The notes under the pieces were generated by a model, which saw nothing but the letters and a program-made list of their open reading frames with translations, was not told the origin of the DNA and searched no databases. Position numbers and translations under genes: made by a program. This document shows, in pieces, positions 6,978 through 11,058 of a DNA stretch of 11,058 nucleotides (positions within the stretch are counted from its first letter, which is position 1; every line of letters starts with the position of its first letter). The stretch spans positions 1 to 11,058 of the forward strand of contig JAOUPJ010000105.1 of NCBI GenBank assembly GCA_029879945.1, given 5' to 3'. The stretch is from Gammaproteobacteria bacterium. Its GTDB lineage: Bacteria > Pseudomonadota > Gammaproteobacteria > S012-40.

Positions 6978-8555
6978 ATGCGCTACCAATTTGACGAATA
7001 TGTACTAGATACAGACTGCTTTGAGCTTACACGGCAAGGGACAGCCATAAAAACAGAACCTCAAGTGATTGAATTACTTGCATTTTTAATAGTTAATTGT
7101 GGGCGTTTGGTTAGTAAGGAAGAGATCAATAAAGCGGTTTGGAAGGGTCGGTTTGTTTCTGAGTCGGCACTGAGCAGCCGTATCAAGTCGGCTCGACAGA
7201 TCCTGGGCGACGATGGCAAAACCCAGCAATATATCAAGACGATACATAAAAAAGGATTTCGATTCGTCGGCAATGTACTCGAAGAAACGAGCCCCCCTAC
7301 CCATTTCGTCCCCTCTGCCCCTCTCACGCATCACGAGGAAAGTCTCACCAGAAAATTAGAAAAAGCACGCGTGGCGGTTCTGCCGTTTTCTAATTTGTCT
7401 AACGATGAGGAACAGGAATATCTCTGCGATGGCATCACTAGCGATATCATAACCAATCTCACGAAACATCGTTGGCTGCAAGTCACAGCACGAAACACGT
7501 CCTTTGGTTACAAGGGGAAAAGTGTCAATGCACGCATATTGGGCGAAGAACTAGATGTAGAATATGTTGTGGAAGGCAGTATTCAACGAGCTGGCAATCG
7601 GGTACGAGTCATTGCCAATCTCATTGATACGCAAAACGGGAGTCATATCTGGTCTGACAGGCTAAATGGCAATATGGAAGACATCTTTGCCTTGCAGGAC
7701 GAAATCACAGAAAAAATCGTGGCCCGCGTTGAACCTGAAATCGGTTTTGCAGAAAGGAACCGTGTTGTAGGGAGCAGACCGGCAAATCTCGCCGCATGGG
7801 ACTGCTACCATCTAGGGATCTATCATTTTTTTAAGTTTACCGGAAACGATAATCTGGAAGCGCAACGTCTGCTTGCTAGAAGCCAGGAACTCGATAACAC
7901 CTTCGGAGAGGCTTATGCGTGGTGGGCCTACGCCGTTATCCTCGGCATGGTCTATTGGGAAACCAAACCGACACAAGAAATGATGGATCAAGCACTAGAG
8001 GCCTGTGATAAGGCCTTGGATTTGGATCCCAAAAACGCGAGTTTTCATGCGCTCAAGGCACGCGTATTACTGGCAAGATGTGAATACGATGCGGCCTTGA
8101 TTGAAAATGAGATTGCAATTAGTTTGAATCCCACCTTTGCTGCTGCGCATTGCGGCCTCGGTGATTCCTTGGCCTACGAAGGTCGCTATGAGGAATCGTT
8201 AGCGTGTTTTGAGCGCGCAGTGGAGCTGAGCCCTAATGATCCTCAATTGTGGGCATTCCTCACCTATGGCGCACTTGCACTCCTGTTCAAGCACGAATTT
8301 GACAAAGCACTTTCTTGGACAGAGAAGGCGGCCACAATCCCAAACTGCCAATACTGGACAATGGCGCATAAAATTGTCGCGCTGGTGTACTTGAACCGTT
8401 TGGATGAAGCCAAAGAGACAGTATGTGTATTGTTAAAGCAAAAACCGAATTTTTCTCTTTCCTTTGCGAAAGAAAAACTGTTTTATTTAAAAAACCCTGA
8501 GCAAATTGAGCTCTATATGAATGCGCTCGAGAAAGTGGAAATTCCTCAGCACTAA
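6978..8555 (+). CDS. Winged-helix (OmpR/CadC-type) transcriptional regulator with TPR domain
   Basis: This 525-residue protein starts with a DNA-binding winged helix of the OmpR/PhoB C-terminal type (residues about 1-100: FELTRQG, EPQVIELLAFLI, SKEEINKAVW, SESALSSRIKSARQILGDDG, IKTIHKKGFRF). A central module (about 130-260: RVAVLPFSNLSNDEEQEYLCDGITSDIITNL through YVVEGSIQR to HIWSDRLNG) matches the region found in many adenylate-cyclase-like and TPR regulators. Several TPR-like helix pairs follow (about 335-490, for example ALEACDKALDLDP and SLACFERAVELSP). Unlike CadC or ToxR there is no hydrophobic membrane segment after the winged helix, so it should be a soluble regulator, perhaps sensing through TPR contacts. 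The start fits the family's usual MRYxF opening despite lacking a ribosome binding site. It diverges from the DsrE gene, which makes that block a possible target; this is inference. Confidence 0.88.
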   Translation: MRYQFDEYVLDTDCFELTRQGTAIKTEPQVIELLAFLIVNCGRLVSKEEINKAVWKGRFVSESALSSRIKSARQILGDDGKTQQYIKTIHKKGFRFVGNVLEETSPPTHFVPSAPLTHHEESLTRKLEKARVAVLPFSNLSNDEEQEYLCDGITSDIITNLTKHRWLQVTARNTSFGYKGKSVNARILGEELDVEYVVEGSIQRAGNRVRVIANLIDTQNGSHIWSDRLNGNMEDIFALQDEITEKIVARVEPEIGFAERNRVVGSRPANLAAWDCYHLGIYHFFKFTGNDNLEAQRLLARSQELDNTFGEAYAWWAYAVILGMVYWETKPTQEMMDQALEACDKALDLDPKNASFHALKARVLLARCEYDAALIENEIAISLNPTFAAAHCGLGDSLAYEGRYEESLACFERAVELSPNDPQLWAFLTYGALALLFKHEFDKALSWTEKAATIPNCQYWTMAHKIVALVYLNRLDEAKETVCVLLKQKPNFSLSFAKEKLFYLKNPEQIELYMNALEKVEIPQH

Positions 8556-8570
8556 CTGCTTTACCACGCC

Positions 8571-8978
8571 TTAACTGGGATTTTTTTGCATCGATTCCAG
8601 CTTGTACTGTTCAGGCAAAATCGACATTTCCTGGGCTCCATAATCTTGAGTGATATACGCGGAAATAAGTTGTTGCAGCCTTTCGTAGCTTTTGTGGTCA
8701 TAATCAGAAAACATTAGCCCCATGCGATTTCCCTTCACATAGACCACGAGCATATTGACCTTAATTAGCTGGCTGACCTGCTCGTTCACTTGAAAATAGG
8801 CCAGCTCAATCAAATCTCCACGACTTATGAGCGCGGCCACTTGTCGCTTCTCAAGAAACTCTACGCTGACCCCTTCCCGGCTTAGATTATTACTGGTACA
8901 ACGAATCATACCCACGGATGGAACTCTTACAACCAGGGGTAAACAAAGCGGCTTACGTTGACTATGCCGGTGTTCCAT
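8571..8978 (-). CDS. Stand-alone PilZ-domain protein
   Basis: This 135-residue protein is a single PilZ domain, the receptor fold for cyclic di-GMP. The N-terminal RxxxR motif is R4-H-S-Q-R8 and the second motif, (D/N)xSxxG, is N31-L-S33-R-E-G36, so both ligand-binding motifs are intact. A beta-barrel pattern and a C-terminal helix (about residues 93-107) follow. I chose the ATG at 8978: GAGGAG lies nine bases upstream and the RxxxR motif then sits at the very N-terminus, as is usual. The frame extends upstream to a GTG at 9065, but that start has no ribosome binding site and would add 29 unrelated residues. The stop lies 15 bases from the stop of the convergent regulator gene. No GGDEF or EAL enzyme is present in the window, so its target (motility, adhesion, polysaccharide or other) is unknown. 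Confidence 0.85.
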   Translation of the reverse strand: MEHRHSQRKPLCLPLVVRVPSVGMIRCTSNNLSREGVSVEFLEKRQVAALISRGDLIELAYFQVNEQVSQLIKVNMLVVYVKGNRMGLMFSDYDHKSYERLQQLISAYITQDYGAQEMSILPEQYKLESMQKNPS

Positions 8979-9126
8979 TTCTCCACTCTCCTCTTTGTGT
9001 AGAGTTCCCCATACATTTGGGCACAAAAACGCCCATTTCAAGCACTCTTGTTTCTTCAATACCACAAAGTTATTAAATTCAAAGACTAATGAATAGAAGT
9101 GTAATTAAATGAGTATTCTTTTGAAA

Positions 9127-9142
9127 TAAGGGTTTTCCCTTA
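9127..9142. terminator. Small hairpin downstream of the histidine kinase gene
   Basis: TAAGGG-TTTT-CCCTTA forms a 6-base-pair stem with a 4-base loop about 40 bases beyond the kinase stop on the minus strand, followed there by TTTC. It is too weak to be called a firm rho-independent terminator, but it is the best candidate between the kinase and the PilZ gene. Confidence 0.3.
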
Positions 9143-9182
9143 CTCGCATGTTAGTATTTTAATTGATTTGACCAAACGTCGA

Positions 9183-10385
9183 CTAGCGAGCCTTTTGCAC
9201 TGGAAGCCTAAAATAGAACAAGGTGCCACCATGGGAACCCTTTTTATAGTTTAGCGTACCACTATGGGCATGCATGATCGACTGACTAATAGACAAGCCG
9301 ACTCCCATTCCGTTTTCTTTGGTGGTAAAAAAGGGAGTAAATATCTTTTCGCCATCGTCAGGCTTTATTCCAGATCCACTATCGTCCACTCCGCATTCCA
9401 CCTCTTCCGAATCTAGCATCTTGGAATAGATTTCCAGTTTCCTCCCCTCTTTGGGTTTTTCTAACATGGCGTCGACAGCATTCCTTATTAGATTGACAAG
9501 AACTTGTTGGATTTGCAATGTATCTACACTAACATCCGGTAAGTCAGAACCGAGATTTAACTCCACGCCGACCCCTTTTGCTGCCAGATCAAAATCGATG
9601 AGTGTCAGCGCGTCCATAATCACCGTATTTAGTGTCGTTGTTTCCAGAGTAATGTCTTTTTTTCGCACGAAATTGCGAATACGAGTCATAATCCTCGCCG
9701 CTTTTTCCGCCTGCCTACAACATTCTTCCAATGCCTTGATGATGTCTTCGTTGTCACCTGAACCCGATTTAATATAGTTGACACACCCCCTGGCGTAGTT
9801 AGTAATAGCCGCCAGTGGCTGGTTGATTTCATGCGAGATAGATGTGACTATTTCGCCTAAAGCATCTGCCCGCGCCATTTGCGCTAGTTCGGTTTGCTGA
9901 GCTTTTAGTGCTTTCTCAATCTCCGCCCTATACTCCTTTTCCTTATCTATTTCTTGCAGTTTTCCTTCGACTTGAGTATTGGTTTGTTCAAGGGCTCTCA
10001 TTTTTTGAAAATAGGCTGTGACATCTCGAATAGTAAGGATTACAAATTGAGCCCCATCAGACTCAAATGAATTGAAACGGATGTCCGCTGAGAATTCGCG
10101 CCCACTTTTGTGTAAAACCGGAACACCATCCATATCACTTTTCGTGTTCTCGACGGGGCGATTCGTGAGATTCTTGATCTGTTTACCATGAATTTCTTTC
10201 GAACACTGGGCCAATAGCGTGTCAATCGGTTTCTCAATCAGTTCCGAATAAGGGTATCCAAAGAGTTGCTCAGTGAGGGCATTGAACAGGATTATCCTAC
10301 CATTTTTATTGGTTACTATCGCCGCATCCGGCAGAGACTGAATGAGTTTGTTTAGCAGGGAAAATTCACTTTTGTCTTTGTACAT
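9183..10385 (-). CDS. Cytosolic PAS-domain sensor histidine kinase (FixL/NtrB-like)
   Basis: This 400-residue kinase has an N-terminal PAS domain (about 11-124, with NGRIILFNALTEQLFGY and the closing VILTIRDVTAYF), a coiled-coil linker (about 125-170), a HisKA domain whose phospho-acceptor is H185 in SISHEINQPLAAI, and a HATPase domain with N box NLIRNAVDAM (about 298-307), G1 DDSGSGI (334-340), F box FTPFFTTK and G2 GMGVGLSIS (359-367). No transmembrane segment is present, so the signal is probably cytosolic or diffusible. The HEINQPLAAI box and the divergent FixJ-type regulator at 10718 mark a FixL/TodS-type system. PAS residue H66 can be placed against the FixL heme-ligand histidine. The ATG at 10385 is preferred; a GTG one codon earlier gives the same protein plus one residue. 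No clear Shine-Dalgarno sequence is visible. Confidence 0.9.
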   Translation of the reverse strand: MYKDKSEFSLLNKLIQSLPDAAIVTNKNGRIILFNALTEQLFGYPYSELIEKPIDTLLAQCSKEIHGKQIKNLTNRPVENTKSDMDGVPVLHKSGREFSADIRFNSFESDGAQFVILTIRDVTAYFQKMRALEQTNTQVEGKLQEIDKEKEYRAEIEKALKAQQTELAQMARADALGEIVTSISHEINQPLAAITNYARGCVNYIKSGSGDNEDIIKALEECCRQAEKAARIMTRIRNFVRKKDITLETTTLNTVIMDALTLIDFDLAAKGVGVELNLGSDLPDVSVDTLQIQQVLVNLIRNAVDAMLEKPKEGRKLEIYSKMLDSEEVECGVDDSGSGIKPDDGEKIFTPFFTTKENGMGVGLSISQSIMHAHSGTLNYKKGSHGGTLFYFRLPVQKAR

Positions 10386-10408
10386 CACAATTAGAATATA
10401 TTGCTCTA

Positions 10409-10437
10409 AATATAAGAAGGGTCTTTGTGTTTTCTAA
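10409..10437 (-). promoter_or_regulatory. Candidate sigma-70 promoter for the histidine kinase
   Basis: Read on the minus strand, TTAGAA (-35, at 10432-10437) and TATATT (-10, at 10409-10414) are separated by 17 bases, matching the consensus at 4/6 and 5/6 positions. Initiation would fall near 10402, leaving a leader of about 17 bases before the ATG at 10385. Confidence 0.4.
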
Positions 10438-10644
10438 CTAAGCACACCTTATTCTAAGCCAAATCACTACACATTGAGCCAAAAAAATAACACGTTTCCT
10501 GCCTTAGGTAAATCTACGTATGGACGCCACAGACCATTCTTGGATAATCGAAAATGACTAGAGCAAGAAAGGACCGAATTGGTATCACAGAAACCTGACA
10601 TCAACTGCAAAACCTGAGATCCATCACACCCGTATGGGCGCGCA

Positions 10645-10673
10645 TTGAGAGTCGTTCCGAACTGGTGTATTGT
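10645..10673 (+). promoter_or_regulatory. Candidate sigma-70 promoter for the response regulator
   Basis: TTGAGA (-35, at 10645-10650) and TATTGT (-10, at 10668-10673) are separated by exactly 17 bases, matching the consensus at 5/6 and 4/6 positions. Initiation would fall near 10680, giving a leader of roughly 38 bases before the ATG at 10718. Confidence 0.42.
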
Positions 10674-10717
10674 TTATGAAAGCCCAACGAACAAGGCCAA
10701 AGTAAACGAGTCAAAAG

Positions 10718-11058
10718 ATGGATAGTCAGAGTATCGCGCATGTACACATTGTAGATGATGACGCTTCAGTGAGAGAGTCTTTGGAATTTCTCATAAAATC
10801 ACTAGGGTGGAAGGCATATACCTACAAATCGGCCAAGGATTTTTTAGAGGGCTACTCCGCTTGTGGCAAAGATTGTCTCTTGTTGGATGTGCACTTACCC
10901 GATATGAGTGGCTTGGAGCTGCAGGAAATAGTTAACAGCCAGGACCTGGATGTATCAACTATTCTTATGACCGGCTATGGAGATGTGCCTACAGCAGTCA
11001 AGGCGATGAAGCTTGGCGCTGTCGACTTCCTTGAAAAGCCCGTGGACCAGCAGGCCTT
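10718..11058 (+). CDS. FixJ-type response regulator, 3'-partial (receiver domain)
   Basis: The frame runs open from the ATG to the window edge, giving 113 residues of a CheY-like receiver domain. The acidic pocket is in HIVDDD (10-15), the phospho-acceptor is D57 in LLLDVHLPDMSG, the switch Thr is T85 in ILMTGYGDV and the conserved lysine is K107 in FLEKPVD. The run MTGYGDVPTAVKAMKLGAVDFLEKP is very close to FixJ-family receivers, in which a LuxR-type helix-turn-helix follows. That output domain lies outside the window, so an NtrC-type output is not formally excluded. It is transcribed divergently from the PAS kinase and is its likely phosphotransfer partner. Only a weak purine-rich ribosome binding site (ACGAG) is seen upstream. 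Confidence 0.92.
   Translation, partial: MDSQSIAHVHIVDDDASVRESLEFLIKSLGWKAYTYKSAKDFLEGYSACGKDCLLLDVHLPDMSGLELQEIVNSQDLDVSTILMTGYGDVPTAVKAMKLGAVDFLEKPVDQQA

Larger units (their letters stand above)
10386..10717. other. Divergent intergenic region between kinase and response regulator
   Basis: This 332-base region separates the divergent kinase and regulator genes. It holds one candidate sigma-70 promoter for each gene. Two overlapping tiny ATG frames of 13 and 14 codons (from 10520 and 10554) have no ribosome binding site or recognisable product. No FNR-type TTGAT-N4-ATCAA site was found. Confidence 0.5.

Noticed and set aside
8540..8590. Bidirectional terminator between the convergent regulator and PilZ genes
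   Set aside because: A T7 run is present at 8581-8587 but no convincing stem precedes it in the 15-base gap or gene ends.
10520..10598. Two overlapping 13- and 14-codon ATG frames in the kinase-regulator intergenic region
   Set aside because: They have no ribosome binding site and no recognisable peptide; frames of this length occur by chance.
1..11058. Mobile element, CRISPR array, prophage or toxin-antitoxin system
   Set aside because: No transposase, integrase, direct-repeat array, terminal inverted repeats or small paired genes were seen.

Overview
The window looks like a chromosomal stretch of a Gram-negative proteobacterium, most likely a gammaproteobacterium. This is inferred from moderate GC content, compact genes with AGGAG-type ribosome binding sites, a FixL/FixJ-like two-component pair, a stand-alone PilZ protein and a DsrE-family protein. 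No rRNA, tRNA, CRISPR array, insertion sequence or phage gene was seen. The species cannot be named from the sequence.

Layout. Bases 1-3122 (+) encode a very large WD40/beta-propeller protein. Its frame runs open through the left edge of the window, so its N-terminus is probably missing. A 228-base convergent gap follows. A minus-strand sulfur/amino-acid block then runs right to left: a DsrE-family small protein (6416-6784), a strong hairpin, a PLP-dependent group II decarboxylase (4883-6337), and 32 bases further on a cysteine-synthase-like enzyme fused to a C-terminal glutaredoxin domain (3351-4850). Divergent from this block is a soluble winged-helix/TPR transcriptional regulator (6978-8555, +). 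It converges on a small PilZ protein (8571-8978, -). A cytosolic PAS histidine kinase (9183-10385, -) and a FixJ-type response regulator (10718 to the right edge, +, truncated) are divergently transcribed across a 332-base intergenic region that holds a candidate promoter for each.

How the genes may work together. The decarboxylase and synthase-glutaredoxin genes almost certainly form an operon. Two readings are plausible. In the first, thiosulfate is assimilated through S-sulfocysteine, which the fused glutaredoxin would reduce to cysteine. In the second, a cysteine- or cysteate-type product is made and then decarboxylated to an amine such as taurine or cysteamine. The adjacent DsrE protein and the divergent regulator fit a sulfur-related theme but do not prove it. 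The kinase and response regulator are probably a cognate pair, with an unknown signal. This synthase-glutaredoxin/decarboxylase pair is the best candidate here for an undescribed pathway.
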